Below the pieces are notes generated by a model. That model was not told where the DNA came from. It made no database searches and worked only from the letters and a program-made list of their open reading frames with translations. A DNA stretch of 64,000 bases, from the NCBI RefSeq assembly GCF_001687665.2, contig NZ_CP016543.2, positions 2,294,001 to 2,358,000 of the forward strand, read 5' to 3'. The position numbers were made by a program, and so were the translations under genes. Position 1 is the stretch's first letter, and each line of letters starts with the position of its first letter. Of this stretch, positions 28,045 to 37,882 are shown one piece after another. Origin of the DNA: Planococcus donghaensis (GTDB lineage Bacteria; Bacillota; Bacilli; Bacillales_A; Planococcaceae).

Positions 28045-28128
28045 TTTACTTACACCATCCTATCACCGGCAATTGACGTTACTTCTCATTGTAACAAAGA
28101 AAACCGGCTTTCTGCATTTCTTTTTCAG

Positions 28129-29235
28129 TTAAACGAATGCGGCACCTAATTGTTTTAAAATATCCTCTGTTCCTTCAATCCCTGCTGACAGTCGAACTAC
28201 TTGTCGCGTGACACCAACTTTTTCTTTTTCCTCTGCTGAAAGCGCTCTGTGAGAAGTTCCATATGGATAAGAAACGGTAGTTTCCACGCCCGCTAATGTT
28301 GGCACTATTTTAATCCACCCAAGTGATGAAAAGAATTTTGACACATCAACGGTTTTAGGCACTTCAAACGAGACAATAGCTCCGACGCCTGGATACCAAA
28401 CACGTGCCTTATCTTCTAAAAATGTCGCAATTGCTTGTGCATTTTCAGTTTGTTTTTTCATTCGCAAAGCCAAAGTTTTAATCCCACGAATCGTTAACCA
28501 TGCTTCAAATGGACTCAAATTCAATCCTAAATTCACCACTCGCTTTTCAGCAATAGCGATCAACTCCGTATCGCCAACCAAAACACCCGCTGTAACATCG
28601 CTGTGGCCACCAAGATACTTTGTTGCACTATGAGCAACTAAATCTGCTCCAAGCGTATAAGGAGTCATTGTGTATGGTGTAGCAAAAGTATTATCAATCA
28701 TAATTCGAACTCCGTATTGTTTTTTCAATTCCAAAAGAGCTTCCATATTTTCAAGACGTAAAAATGGATTCGTAATCGACTCACTAAATACTAATTTCAC
28801 TTCAGGAATGTCGATTAAAATTCGTTCAACTTCTGTGATATCCGAGAAATCAGCAAAATGAACTTCAATTCCCATTAATGTAAGTTCTTCTTTTAGCAGA
28901 TGAAACGTTCCTCCATACACATCTTGAGCAGCTAGAACATGATCGCCTGCTTTTACAACCGATAAAATCCCAGCTAAAATCGCTGAAGTTCCCGAAGAGG
29001 CCGAAACCCCTTTTGGCGCTTTTTCCAAATCAGCTACAGTTTGCCCTAAAGCATCTGTATTCGGATTTGCTGTGCGTGAATACAAATAAGTCCCGTTCCC
29101 TTCATAATAGCCTTCAAGCTCTTCAAGAGACGAAAAAGAAAAAGCAGAAGTTTGGTAAAGCGGCATGACTTTCGATTGAATCGTCCGTTCTTTCATTGTT
29201 GCGGTATGTACTGATTTCGTTTCGATTGTTGTCAT
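28129..29235 (-). CDS. PLP-dependent trans-sulfuration enzyme (Cys/Met metabolism)
   Basis: A member of the cystathionine gamma-synthase / gamma-lyase family, 368 residues. The PLP lysine is Lys206 in HSATKYLGGHSD. The motifs YSRTANPNT and SGTSAILAGIL are also intact. The family catalyses gamma-replacement or elimination on homoserine esters, cystathionine or methionine; which of these applies cannot be told from sequence alone. Start ATG has AGGGGATG upstream. The TlpA-like gene ends 11 bp upstream and is probably co-transcribed. Confidence 0.85.
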   Translation of the reverse strand: MTTIETKSVHTATMKERTIQSKVMPLYQTSAFSFSSLEELEGYYEGNGTYLYSRTANPNTDALGQTVADLEKAPKGVSASSGTSAILAGILSVVKAGDHVLAAQDVYGGTFHLLKEELTLMGIEVHFADFSDITEVERILIDIPEVKLVFSESITNPFLRLENMEALLELKKQYGVRIMIDNTFATPYTMTPYTLGADLVAHSATKYLGGHSDVTAGVLVGDTELIAIAEKRVVNLGLNLSPFEAWLTIRGIKTLALRMKKQTENAQAIATFLEDKARVWYPGVGAIVSFEVPKTVDVSKFFSSLGWIKIVPTLAGVETTVSYPYGTSHRALSAEEKEKVGVTRQVVRLSAGIEGTEDILKQLGAAFV

Positions 29236-29246
29236 CTTTTCATCCC

Positions 29247-29825
29247 CTATTCCATTTCTTTAACTAGTTGCTCCATCATAGGCTCATCCATCGGTCCTAC
29301 GATTTTGTTTTGAATGCGTCCTTTTGTATCGATCATGTACGTAGTTGGAATAGACACTGCTTGGTAAGTGGAACCTACAGCCCCTTTTTCATCCATCGGA
29401 ATTGAAAACTCCAATTCAAATTCCTCAACAAAATTCTCTATATTTTTAAGTCCTTTGTCTTCAGTTGTTAGATTAACCGCTAAGATGACAACGTTCGCCT
29501 CTTCAGCTTGTTCTTCAAAATAAGTTTGCATGTGAGGCATTTCTGCTCGGCATGGTGGACACCATGTCGCCCAAAAATTCAATATTACTTTTTTCCCTTG
29601 ATAATCTGATAAGGTCACTACTTCCCCATCTAGAGTTGTTAATTGAAAATCCGGCGCTTTTTCGCCTTTTGCCAATCCTTCTTCAGTTGGCAAAAAGTCT
29701 ACATCACTGCCAAGAGCCATATTAGTGAGCACTTCAGATTCTGATGTGTTGTTTTTAACGGCACCTATTATGACAATTGCTATCATAACAGCAAGTATTA
29801 CTAAGCCGATAATCTTCTTGGGCAT
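29247..29825 (-). CDS. Membrane-anchored TlpA/ResA-like thiol-disulfide oxidoreductase
   Basis: A thioredoxin-fold protein of 192 residues, tethered outside the membrane by an N-terminal helix (about residues 5-22). The redox site WCPPC places Cys89 and Cys92. ResA-type proteins reduce apocytochrome c cysteines before haem attachment, and cccB lies 2 kb away. Extracytoplasmic reduction of another partner is equally possible. The start at 29825 was chosen because GGAGTG stands upstream of it; an in-frame ATG at 29840 has no such site. Confidence 0.85.
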   Translation of the reverse strand: MPKKIIGLVILAVMIAIVIIGAVKNNTSESEVLTNMALGSDVDFLPTEEGLAKGEKAPDFQLTTLDGEVVTLSDYQGKKVILNFWATWCPPCRAEMPHMQTYFEEQAEEANVVILAVNLTTEDKGLKNIENFVEEFELEFSIPMDEKGAVGSTYQAVSIPTTYMIDTKGRIQNKIVGPMDEPMMEQLVKEME

Positions 29826-29914
29826 CTGTTTCCACTCCATTCAACTTTTATCATACGATAAATCGGATAGTTTATTCCACTAAGTTTATTTAAAAATGTG
29901 ACAGTCTAGATAGA

Positions 29915-29948
29915 AATGAAAAAACAGCCGACACTTTTATGTCGACTG
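29915..29948 (-). terminator. Probable terminator after ftsX
   Basis: CAG-C-CGACA pairs with TGTCG-A-CTG around a 6-base loop, with a T6 run following on the minus strand. Confidence 0.65.
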
Positions 29949-29968
29949 CTCTAAACTTTAAAGCTACA

Positions 29969-30853
29969 TTATACACGTAAAAATTTTCTGATGGACATAA
30001 AGCTTCCCCATACGCCGATAAATACACCCATCAATAAAATCAAGGCACTTACTTGATAGATAAATGGAGCATAATCTAACAACTGAATCAGTTCTCCACT
30101 CAAACGAGGTTGTGCAAATTCAGTGATTTTTTTATACAATAACGCCACAAGACCGATTGGAATAAGAGATCCCAATATCCCAAGCCACATGCCTTCCAAA
30201 ATAAATGGAATGCGAACAAACCAGTTGGTAGCACCAACTAATTTCATAATCTCGATTTCACGACGTCTAGCAACAATCGTGATACGAATTGTATTAGAGA
30301 TTAAGAACATAGCTGTAAACAATAACGCTAAAATCAAAATGAGCCCTACGTTTCTTCCTGCATTCAAGAAGTTGAATAGTTTCTCAATTTTACCTTCACC
30401 GTATTTTACATTTTCGATATTTTCAAAAGTCGCAATTTCTTTAGCGACATTTTTAGTTTGCTGCGGATCTAATGCCTTTACGTAAAACACATCAAACAAT
30501 GGATTACTTTGTTCAAATAAGCTTAGTTCTTCACCAAAATCAAGAACCAAGTCTGTTAATTCTTCTTCTTTTGTTGAAAAAGTTGTCGATTCAACACCTG
30601 GTATTTCGTTAATTTGCGTTTCTAAACCAGATACTGTTTCTTCACTTACATCTAATGAAACAAATACTTTGATTTCCACATCATTTTCGAGATCGTCGGC
30701 AACTTTGTTTAAGTTCATCATTATGAGAACAAATACCCCTACCAACAATAACGTTACTGTAACTGCACTGACAGATGCAAATGTCATCCAGCTATTACGG
30801 CCAATACTTTTAAAACTTTCCTTAATATGGCGTACTAATGTTCTAGGCTTCAT
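29969..30853 (-). CDS. ftsX: Cell division ABC-like protein FtsX
   Basis: Membrane subunit of FtsEX, which in Bacillus activates the peptidoglycan hydrolase CwlO during elongation. The 294-residue protein has one N-terminal helix (about 28-48), a large extracytoplasmic loop (about 49-165) and three C-terminal helices (the FtsX domain, RRREIEIMKLVGAT motif). The start ATG 30853 overlaps the end of ftsE by 11 bases and uses GGAGGTGATT within ftsE. The frame opens 18 bases earlier without a binding site. Confidence 0.95.
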   Translation of the reverse strand: MKPRTLVRHIKESFKSIGRNSWMTFASVSAVTVTLLLVGVFVLIMMNLNKVADDLENDVEIKVFVSLDVSEETVSGLETQINEIPGVESTTFSTKEEELTDLVLDFGEELSLFEQSNPLFDVFYVKALDPQQTKNVAKEIATFENIENVKYGEGKIEKLFNFLNAGRNVGLILILALLFTAMFLISNTIRITIVARRREIEIMKLVGATNWFVRIPFILEGMWLGILGSLIPIGLVALLYKKITEFAQPRLSGELIQLLDYAPFIYQVSALILLMGVFIGVWGSFMSIRKFLRV

Positions 30854-31529
30854 AACCGTAATCACCTCCAACTACATCACGAACAATTAATCCGCCTTCG
30901 ATTGCGATCACGCGATGTCTAAGCGTATTAACGATTTGTTGGTTGTGTGTTGCCATAATAATGGTTGTGCCTGCCTTATTGATACGCTCAAACAAATCCA
31001 TAATATCCCATGCGGTTTCTGGATCTAGATTTCCTGTTGGCTCATCCGCAATCATCACTTTCGGCATATTTACAATAGACCGAGCGATCGATACGCGTTG
31101 TTGCTCACCACCGGATAATTCTGTCGGGAACATTTTCGCTTTATGTTTTAATCCGACCAAATCCAGCACTTCCATAACACGTCGTTTAATATCTGCTGGC
31201 TTTTCTTCAATTACTTCTAACGCAAATGCTACATTTTCGTAAACATTTAGCTTTGTTAGCAATTTAAAATCTTGAAAGACCACGCCCATTTGACGACGTA
31301 ACATTGGAACTTTTCGATTTTTTAAAGTAGCGATGTCAATATCATCTACAAACATTTGACCAGAAGATGGTCGCTCTTCACGATACATCATTTTGATAAA
31401 TGTCGATTTCCCTGCACCACTTGGTCCTACAATATATACAAATTCCCCTTGTTCGATTTCAACGTTAAGACCGTTCAAGGCGACAATTCCGTTCGGATAC
31501 TTTTTGTAAACATTCTTCATCTGAATCAT
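30843..31529 (-). CDS. ftsE: Cell division ATP-binding protein FtsE
   Basis: Cytoplasmic ATPase of FtsEX, 228 residues. Walker A GPSGAGKS is at 35-42, the signature is LSGGEQQRVSIAR and Walker B is VMIADEPTGNLDP. It precedes and overlaps ftsX. ATP hydrolysis is thought to transmit a conformational signal through FtsX rather than to move a substrate. Confidence 0.96.
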   Translation of the reverse strand: MIQMKNVYKKYPNGIVALNGLNVEIEQGEFVYIVGPSGAGKSTFIKMMYREERPSSGQMFVDDIDIATLKNRKVPMLRRQMGVVFQDFKLLTKLNVYENVAFALEVIEEKPADIKRRVMEVLDLVGLKHKAKMFPTELSGGEQQRVSIARSIVNMPKVMIADEPTGNLDPETAWDIMDLFERINKAGTTIIMATHNQQIVNTLRHRVIAIEGGLIVRDVVGGDYGYEA

Positions 31530-31598
31530 CTTTTATTACCCACCTAATATAAATTGGCTTTTGCCAAAATTATTTCCATTGATTTTTGCAGCACACCT

Positions 31599-31607
31599 AT
31601 TATAACA
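31599..31607 (-). promoter_or_regulatory. Likely extended -10 promoter of ftsE-ftsX
   Basis: TG-T-TATAAT on the minus strand, 70 bp before ftsE, with no clear -35. The rest of the AT-rich gap (31605-31765) shows nothing else. Confidence 0.5.
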
Positions 31608-31765
31608 CCTTAACTCAAAATTTTTATTACATTTCTGTATCATTTAAAATTCAATTTGAATATACTGAACTAGATAATGATAACAAATTAAAGCTAATAT
31701 TGTTCACGAAATTGACATATTAATACACTTAAAAGTTAAAAAAGTATTTATTTGCAGGAAAATTA

Positions 31766-31800
31766 ACAAAAAAATAAACCTGCTAGTTTGCAGGTTTATT
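31766..31800 (-). terminator. Terminator after cccB
   Basis: The stem AATAAACCTGC / GCAGGTTTATT with a 6-base loop contains the cccB stop codon. A T-rich tract follows on the minus strand. Confidence 0.8.
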
Positions 31801-32134
31801 TCATGTTTGCTAAGTACTCCGCTACCGCGTCTGCTTCGTCACCTTCGATAATTCCAGCAGGCATCGCCCCTTGACCATTTTCAATGACCATACGAATCTC
31901 ATCTTGTGATAAGCGAGATCCTACATCATTTAACGACGGGAAGTTGCCAGCACCTTCTAAGTTTTCACCGTGACAAGAAATACAATTTTGTTGAACCACT
32001 TGTTCCGCATCAATTTCAGTGGTTTCTCCTCCGTTATCCTCGGGTGTTGGTTCAGGTTCTGTCGTATCTTCTCCGCCGCAAGCGCCAAGTACAAGCGCTG
32101 CACCGAATAGAATCGTCATCAATTGCTTTTTCAT
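31796..32134 (-). CDS. cccB: Cytochrome c-551 lipoprotein (CccB)
   Basis: A small membrane-anchored electron carrier, 112 residues. The lipobox LVLGAC gives Cys19 as the lipidated residue. An acidic, Pro/Glu-rich linker follows, then a class I cytochrome c domain with the haem motif CISCH (Cys51, Cys54, His55) and Met91 in GAMPAG as the likely axial ligand. It should pass electrons on the outer face of the membrane, probably to a terminal oxidase. Start ATG has AGAGGAGG upstream. Confidence 0.93.
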   Translation of the reverse strand: MKKQLMTILFGAALVLGACGGEDTTEPEPTPEDNGGETTEIDAEQVVQQNCISCHGENLEGAGNFPSLNDVGSRLSQDEIRMVIENGQGAMPAGIIEGDEADAVAEYLANMK

Positions 32135-32185
32135 TTGGTGACCTCCTCTAATATTTTATCTTATGTCTATTAGAGTATACCAAAG

Positions 32186-33058
32186 TTAAGGTCTTTTAAA
32201 ACCTTCCCCCAACACTTCAGACGCATCCGACACGATAACAAATGCCGCAGGATCAATAAACTTAACCAATTGCTTGAGGCGTGAAAATTCTGTCTGAGGA
32301 ATAACAACCATCAATAAAGGCTTTTCCGTTCCAGAATACCCTCCTGTTGCAGTCAATTCTGTAACGCCGCGATCAACTTCATCATAGATAGCATCCCGAA
32401 TTTCTTTTTGTTTGTTTGTAATGATATAAACCAGTTTCGATTGACCAAAGCCGACTTGAACAAGATCGATCGTTTTAGTTGTAACGTATAAACCGATTAA
32501 CGCATACAGTCCTTTTTCAATATCAAAAACCAATGCTGCGCTTAAAACGATAAAGCCATCAATCAATGCAACGCTTGTCCCTAACGTTAAGCCTGTAAAC
32601 TTCGTGATGATTTGTGCGGCTAAATCTGTTCCGCCTGTTGATGCTTTCCCACGAAAGACGATGCCTAGTCCAAGACCGACCATAATCCCGCCGAATAAGG
32701 CACCAAGCAACGGATCACGCGTCCAAGGCTCCCACGATTCTGTTAGAAACACGACAAAAGGTAAAAACACTGTTCCTACCGCTGTTTTAATGCCGAAATT
32801 CTTACCAAGTAAAATTAAACCTGCAATGAATAGCGGAATATTAAATGCCCATTGGACAAATGCCGGTCTCCAGTCTAAAACGCTTTTTAATATCGTACTA
32901 ATCCCACTAACGCCTCCAGAAGCAACTTCATTTGGCAATAGTAACACGTTAAAAGAAATAGCTACAATTGCTGAACCAATAATTACACTCGCATAGTCGA
33001 TAAAGAGTGTCAGCATTGGATGCGGATCTCTACGAATCCGTCGATTTTTTTTCGTCAT
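32186..33058 (-). CDS. yvjA: YitT/YvjA family membrane protein
   Basis: A 290-residue protein with five or six N-terminal helices carrying the YitT motifs (NEVASGGVSGIS, RGKASTGGTDLAAQI), and a cytoplasmic C-terminal DUF2179 domain (about 210-285). Position between cccB and prfB matches B. subtilis yvjA. The function is unknown. The basic N-terminus (KKNRRIRRDPH) is cytoplasmic. Confidence 0.85.
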   Translation of the reverse strand: MTKKNRRIRRDPHPMLTLFIDYASVIIGSAIVAISFNVLLLPNEVASGGVSGISTILKSVLDWRPAFVQWAFNIPLFIAGLILLGKNFGIKTAVGTVFLPFVVFLTESWEPWTRDPLLGALFGGIMVGLGLGIVFRGKASTGGTDLAAQIITKFTGLTLGTSVALIDGFIVLSAALVFDIEKGLYALIGLYVTTKTIDLVQVGFGQSKLVYIITNKQKEIRDAIYDEVDRGVTELTATGGYSGTEKPLLMVVIPQTEFSRLKQLVKFIDPAAFVIVSDASEVLGEGFKRP

Positions 33059-33149
33059 CTATTTTCTTCCTCTTTTCTTCTGTTGGACTAAACCCTGTCA
33101 GAGTATACCAAACACCTAGGACTTTGTGAACTTCATCGGGATAAAGCAA

Positions 33150-33189
33150 AAATTAAAAACGGCCCTAAAGCATATGCGCTTTTGGACCG
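33150..33189 (-). terminator. Terminator after prfB
   Basis: An imperfect stem of about 12 bp (CGG-CC-AAAGC pairs) is followed on the minus strand by TTTTTAATTTTTG. Confidence 0.7.
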
Positions 33190-33224
33190 CTTTGTTAAGC
33201 ATAACTATACGTAACAGCTCTTGA

Positions 33225-34326
33225 TTATTCCATTTTAGAGCGCAATAAAGAATTAATGAACCCATCAATATCGCCGTCCATAACTGCGCCTAAATTGCCT
33301 GTTTCAAAGTTGGTACGGTGATCTTTGACCATTGAATAAGGGTGGAATACATAAGAACGAATTTGACTTCCCCAACCAATTTCCTTTTGCTCGCCACGAA
33401 TTTCAAGAAGACGTGCTTCTTCTTCTTCAATTTTCAATGCATATAATTTTGCTTTTAACATTTGCATTGCTTTCTCACGGTTTTTAATCTGTGAACGTTC
33501 CTGCTGACATGTAACAACTGCTCCTGTTGGTGCATGCGTAATTCGAACAGCAGAATCTGTCGTATTGATATGCTGTCCTCCCGCTCCACTTGCACGGTAC
33601 GTATCAATTTTCAAATCTTCCGTACGAATATCGATTTCAATTTCTCCTGTGAATTCCGGCATTACTTCGCATGAAACAAATGAAGTATGACGGCGACCAG
33701 AAGAGTCGAAAGGTGAAATCCGAACCAAGCGGTGAACACCTTTTTCGGCTTTTAAATAGCCGTAGGCATTATGGCCACGAATTCCAAGCGTTACTGATTT
33801 AACTCCAGCTTCGTCTCCTGCTAAGTAATCCAAAGTTTCAACTTTGAATCCACGTTTTTCTGCCCAACGTGTATACATACGCAGCAACATCGAACACCAG
33901 TCTTGAGATTCTGTACCACCTGCGCCTGGATGTAATTCTAAAATTGCATTGTTTTTATCGTATGGTTCACTTAATAACATCGTTAGTTCATAATCGGCTA
34001 AATCCGAAATAAACTGCTTCATGTCTTTATCTACATCTTCATGCAAATCTTCGTCATCTTCTTCTCTCAACAACTCTAAAGACATTTCCATGTTTTCTTG
34101 TGTTTCCATAAAGCTATAGTAAGCATTAACAATTTCTTTTAATCCATTTAATTCTGAAATAACTGTTTGAGCGGTTTCTTGGTTGTTCCAAAAATCAGGA
34201 TCAAGCATCATTTCGTCTAATTCTTGTATGCGAGACTCTTTGTTTTCTAAGTCAAAGAGACCCCCTAAAGTCCGCCAGTTTATTGGCTGATTTGTCGAGC
34301 TCGTTACGGATGTCTGCTAATTCCAT
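33225..34326 (-). CDS. prfB: Peptide chain release factor 2, with programmed +1 frameshift
   Basis: RF2 ends translation at UGA and UAA codons. The gene is read in two frames. Codons 1-24 (ATG 34326, after AGGAGG) end at an in-frame TGA at 34252-34254, and ribosomes slip +1 on CTT to continue from GAC at 34253, giving 366 residues, the normal RF2 length. The stop-codon recognition motif SPF and the catalytic GGQ ([15 protein letters not shown]) are present. An ATG one codon upstream (34329) could also serve as start. It follows secA by about 60 bp, as in B. subtilis. Confidence 0.96.
34252..34266 (-). promoter_or_regulatory. prfB: RF2 autoregulatory frameshift site
   Basis: On the minus strand the sequence is AGGGGG-TCT-CTT-TGA. 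An internal Shine-Dalgarno-like run three bases before the slippery CTT and the in-frame UGA is the canonical bacterial signal. Low RF2 favours the slip, and so synthesis of more RF2. Confidence 0.95.
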
Positions 34327-34349
34327 CATATGTTCCTCCTCAAAATAAC

Positions 34350-34373
34350 ACCGAAGAGCAAATGCTCTTCGGT
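34350..34373 (-). terminator. Hairpin between secA and prfB
   Basis: The stem ACCGAAGAGCA/TGCTCTTCGGT is perfect, but no solid T run follows (GTTATTTTG). It may be a leaky terminator or an RNA stability element within a secA-prfB transcript. Confidence 0.55.
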
Positions 34374-34387
34374 CTTTTCACACATTC

Positions 34388-36904
34388 TTATGAAGCTGTC
34401 CCGTGGCAATTTTTATACTTTTTGCCACTACCGCATGGGCATAGGTCGTTTCTTCCAACTTCCATTTCCTTGCGAACAGGTGCTTTTTTCTGTTTAGGCG
34501 CCGGTCCATCTTCTTTCGGATTAACCGCCTGACCTTTTGCAACTTCCTCACGCTCAAGGTTATTGCGGATTTCAGCTTTCATCGAATACTTCGCGACGTC
34601 TTCTTCAATGGCTTCAACCATTGCTTCGAACATTGCGAAGCCTTCATTTTGGTACTCGCGTAGAGGATCGTTTTGTCCATAAGCACGCAAATGAATTCCT
34701 TGACGCAATTGGTCCATAGCATCAATATGGTCAATCCACTTCGTATCAATTGAACGAAGCAAAACAACCTTTTCAAATTCACGCATCCGCTCTGGTGTCA
34801 TTTCTTGTTCTTTTTCATCATAACGCGTAGTCACAGTTTCTTTAATAAAAGCAATAAGCTCTTCTTGAGACTTCCCTTGAAGATCCGCTTCAGTCACTGT
34901 ATCTTCCGGTAGAAGATTTGCTGCAATCGTCTCAGAAAGTGTTTTTAAATGCCAGTCTTCTTGCTTTTCTTGTGAAGTATGCGTATAAACCATACGCTCG
35001 ATTGAACTATGAAGCATGTTTTCAACCAATGAACGCATATTATCGGTATTCAGCACTTCCATACGTTCTTTGTAAATAATTTCTCGTTGTTGACGGAGAA
35101 CATCGTCGTATTGAAGCAAACGTTTACGAGCATCGAAGTTATTACCTTCCACTCGTTTTTGCGCTGATTCAACAGAACGTGTGACCATTTTCGATTGCAA
35201 TGGTTGTGAATCGTCCATGCCGAGTTTGCCCATCATCGTACGCATAGCATCTGAACCAAAGCGACGCATTAAATCATCTTCAAGAGATAGATAAAATTGC
35301 GTAACACCCGGGTCTCCTTGACGTCCTGAACGACCACGTAACTGATTATCAATACGTCTCGACTCGTGACGTTCTGTACCGATAACTGCAAGACCACCGG
35401 CTTCAATCACGCCTTCACCTAGTTTAATGTCAGTACCACGACCAGCCATATTGGTTGCAATCGTCACAGCGCCTTTTTGACCAGCATTTAAAATAATCTC
35501 TGCTTCATGCGCATGGTTTTTCGCATTCAATACAGAATGTTTAATGCCTTTTTTCGTCAAATACTCAGAAATGATTTCAGAAGTTTCAATGGCAACTGTA
35601 CCAACTAACACCGGTTGTCCTTTCGCATGACGAGCTGCAATATCATCTCCAACTGCTTTGTATTTTCCAGCAGTTGTCGAATAAATCAAATCGACATGGT
35701 CTTCTCGAATAATTGGTTTGTTTGTTGGAATAACAATGACATACATATTGTAAATATTACGGAATTCTTCTTCCTCTGTTTTCGCAGTACCGGTCATACC
35801 TGATAACTTATCGTACATACGGAAAAAGTTTTGGAACGTAATCGTCGCCATTGTCATCGATTCATTTTGGATTTCTAAGCCTTCTTTAGCTTCAATTGCT
35901 TGGTGAAGTCCATCAGAATAACGACGACCTTTCATCAAACGACCTGTAAATTGATCGACAATGACCACTTCTCCGTCTTGGACAATATAGTCTACGTCTT
36001 TGCTCATCGTCACGTATGCTTTTAACGATTGATTGATCGTGTGATTTAAACGAACATGGCTAATATCAAAAAGATTGTCGATACCAAATGCTTTTTCGAC
36101 CTTTTCGATGCCTTCTTCTGTTAAAACTACACCTTTAGTTGTTTCATCATACGTGTAATCTGTATCTTTTGTCAGCAAACGAGCGAATGCATTCGACTGT
36201 TGATACAATTGAGCAGCTTTTGCAGCTTGCCCTGAAATAATAAGTGGCGTACGCGCTTCATCGATTAAAATAGAATCGACTTCATCAATTACGGCATAAT
36301 TTAATGGACGTTGTACCATGTCTTCTTTGTACAACACCATGTTATCCCGCAAGTAATCAAAGCCTAATTCGTTATTTGTGCTATAGGTTACGTCAGCTTG
36401 ATATGCTGCTCGCTTTTCTTCTTTCGTCAAACTGTTTAAGTTTAATCCAACAGTTAATCCAAGCCATTCATACAGTTGACCCATTTCCAAAGCATCACGG
36501 CTAGCTAAATATTCGTTGACCGTTACGACGTGGACGCCTTTTTTACTGATGGCATTTAAATATACAGCCAAAGTGGACGTTAAGGTTTTACCTTCACCTG
36601 TTTTCATTTCTGAAATATTTCCTTCGTGAAGAGAAGCTGCACCCATAATTTGCACTCGGAATGGATACATGCCAAGAACACGCTTAGCTGCTTCACGAAT
36701 TGTGGCGAATGCTTCTGGCAGTAAATCGTTTAATGATTCGCCTTTTGCGTGTCTTGCAATAAATTCTTCTGTTTTTGTTTTTAATGCCTCATCGGTTAAC
36801 GCTGCAAAATCTGCTGCTAAAGCTTCAACTCGATCTGCCGTTTTTTCTAATCGTTTTAAATCCCGTTTATTCGGGTCAAATACTTTATTTAATACTCCCA
36901 ACAT
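34388..36904 (-). CDS. secA: Preprotein translocase ATPase SecA
   Basis: Motor that drives unfolded preproteins through SecYEG. The 838-residue protein has the nucleotide motif MKTGEGKTL near 100, the [15 protein letters not shown] motif, and helicase-like NBD2 ([22 protein letters not shown]). The C-terminal zinc-binding tail [14 protein letters not shown] contacts SecB-like partners or lipids. Start ATG has AAGGAGCG upstream. Confidence 0.97.
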   Translation of the reverse strand: MLGVLNKVFDPNKRDLKRLEKTADRVEALAADFAALTDEALKTKTEEFIARHAKGESLNDLLPEAFATIREAAKRVLGMYPFRVQIMGAASLHEGNISEMKTGEGKTLTSTLAVYLNAISKKGVHVVTVNEYLASRDALEMGQLYEWLGLTVGLNLNSLTKEEKRAAYQADVTYSTNNELGFDYLRDNMVLYKEDMVQRPLNYAVIDEVDSILIDEARTPLIISGQAAKAAQLYQQSNAFARLLTKDTDYTYDETTKGVVLTEEGIEKVEKAFGIDNLFDISHVRLNHTINQSLKAYVTMSKDVDYIVQDGEVVIVDQFTGRLMKGRRYSDGLHQAIEAKEGLEIQNESMTMATITFQNFFRMYDKLSGMTGTAKTEEEEFRNIYNMYVIVIPTNKPIIREDHVDLIYSTTAGKYKAVGDDIAARHAKGQPVLVGTVAIETSEIISEYLTKKGIKHSVLNAKNHAHEAEIILNAGQKGAVTIATNMAGRGTDIKLGEGVIEAGGLAVIGTERHESRRIDNQLRGRSGRQGDPGVTQFYLSLEDDLMRRFGSDAMRTMMGKLGMDDSQPLQSKMVTRSVESAQKRVEGNNFDARKRLLQYDDVLRQQREIIYKERMEVLNTDNMRSLVENMLHSSIERMVYTHTSQEKQEDWHLKTLSETIAANLLPEDTVTEADLQGKSQEELIAFIKETVTTRYDEKEQEMTPERMREFEKVVLLRSIDTKWIDHIDAMDQLRQGIHLRAYGQNDPLREYQNEGFAMFEAMVEAIEEDVAKYSMKAEIRNNLEREEVAKGQAVNPKEDGPAPKQKKAPVRKEMEVGRNDLCPCGSGKKYKNCHGTAS

Positions 36905-37192
36905 ATCTATACCGCTCCTTGCGCAAGTGTCCGCCGGTATTTAACTACCGGATGATCGCTTTAGCTTTTATAGTATTCTATCAAGCTTTACTAATTAACA
37001 ATACACTGAATCCAAATCAAACAGTTCTAAAAAATTCTCACTATTTATTTTAACACTGCGTAGAAAACGGTGCAAATAATGGAGTAAGGCATACAGCGGT
37101 TTACCGCTTACTTTTAAACCAAAACAAAACGAAAGCCTCTCTAATCGAGAGGCTTTCGTTTTGTTTGGAATTGAACTAATCCAATTCTTATT
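36905..37192. other. Intergenic region between hpf and secA
   Basis: It carries the hpf terminator (37122-37166) and a small AGCGG/CCGCT hairpin near 37095-37108. AT-rich sequence that must hold the secA promoter follows. No convincing -35/-10 pair or gene was seen. Confidence 0.5.
37122..37166 (-). terminator. Strong terminator after hpf
   Basis: A perfect 20-bp stem with core CGAAAGCCTCTC/GAGAGGCTTTCG and a 5-base loop, with A/T-rich flanks on both sides. Confidence 0.92.
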
Positions 37193-37756
37193 TTATTGTG
37201 CCGAAGTTTCGATTAGTCCGTAACTTCCATCTTTACGTTTGTAGACAATGTTTGTTTCATTCGATTCTGCATCTGTGAAGACGAAGAATGAATGACCAAG
37301 CATATTCATCTGCAATACCGCTTCTTCTTCATCCATTGGTTTTAAATCGAACTGCTTTGTGCGAACAATTGTGAAATCTTCTTCGTCTGAATCGCTTTGA
37401 TGACGTGTGTCATTTTCAGCAACTGCGAACGAAACGCCCATTCCATCGCGATCGCGGAACTTGCGGTTCACTTTTGTTTTGTACTTACGAATTTGACGCT
37501 CTAACTTGCTAACGATTAAATCTATAGCCGCGTACAGATCATCATGTCGTTCCTCTGCACGTAATGTTAGATTTTTCATAGGTATTGTAACTTCTACTTT
37601 AGTTTGGCTGTGGTTATAAGTTTTTAAATTGACCATCGCGGTAGCATTTGCACCGTCTGTGAAATATCTCTCGATTTTTTCTATTTTCTTTTCGATATGG
37701 TCTCTTATTGCGGGAGTTACCTCGATATTTTCGCCTCTAATGTTGAATTGCAACAT
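37193..37756 (-). CDS. hpf: Long-form ribosome hibernation promoting factor (HPF/YvyD)
   Basis: Binds the 30S decoding region and joins ribosomes into inactive 100S dimers in stationary phase or stress. The 187-residue protein has the N-terminal S30AE/YfiA domain (about 1-100), a linker, and the C-terminal dimerisation domain (about 125-185, with [20 protein letters not shown]) that defines the long form. Start ATG has AAGGAGGAG upstream. A sigma-B-like promoter stands before it, in line with stress control of yvyD in B. subtilis. Confidence 0.95.
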   Translation of the reverse strand: MLQFNIRGENIEVTPAIRDHIEKKIEKIERYFTDGANATAMVNLKTYNHSQTKVEVTIPMKNLTLRAEERHDDLYAAIDLIVSKLERQIRKYKTKVNRKFRDRDGMGVSFAVAENDTRHQSDSDEEDFTIVRTKQFDLKPMDEEEAVLQMNMLGHSFFVFTDAESNETNIVYKRKDGSYGLIETSAQ

Positions 37757-37798
37757 ATTAACTCCTCCTTCTATTGTGCTATCTATACAATTCTATAC

Positions 37799-37824
37799 TT
37801 TCCCTCTACTCTCCTTCTTAAAAC
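37799..37824 (-). promoter_or_regulatory. Sigma-B-like promoter of hpf
   Basis: GTTTTA and GGGAAA are separated by 14 bp on the minus strand, 43 bp before the start codon. It is close to the sigma-B consensus GTTTAA-N12-15-GGGTAT. Confidence 0.55.
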
Positions 37825-37882
37825 AAAAAAAGTTTTAAAAACATTTTTGAAGGTAAACTAAGAGCATAAGGAGTTGAAGCAA

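Noticed and set aside
33225..34211. prfB as an N-terminally truncated pseudogene
   Set aside because: The missing 5' part is present in another frame with an intact frameshift signal.
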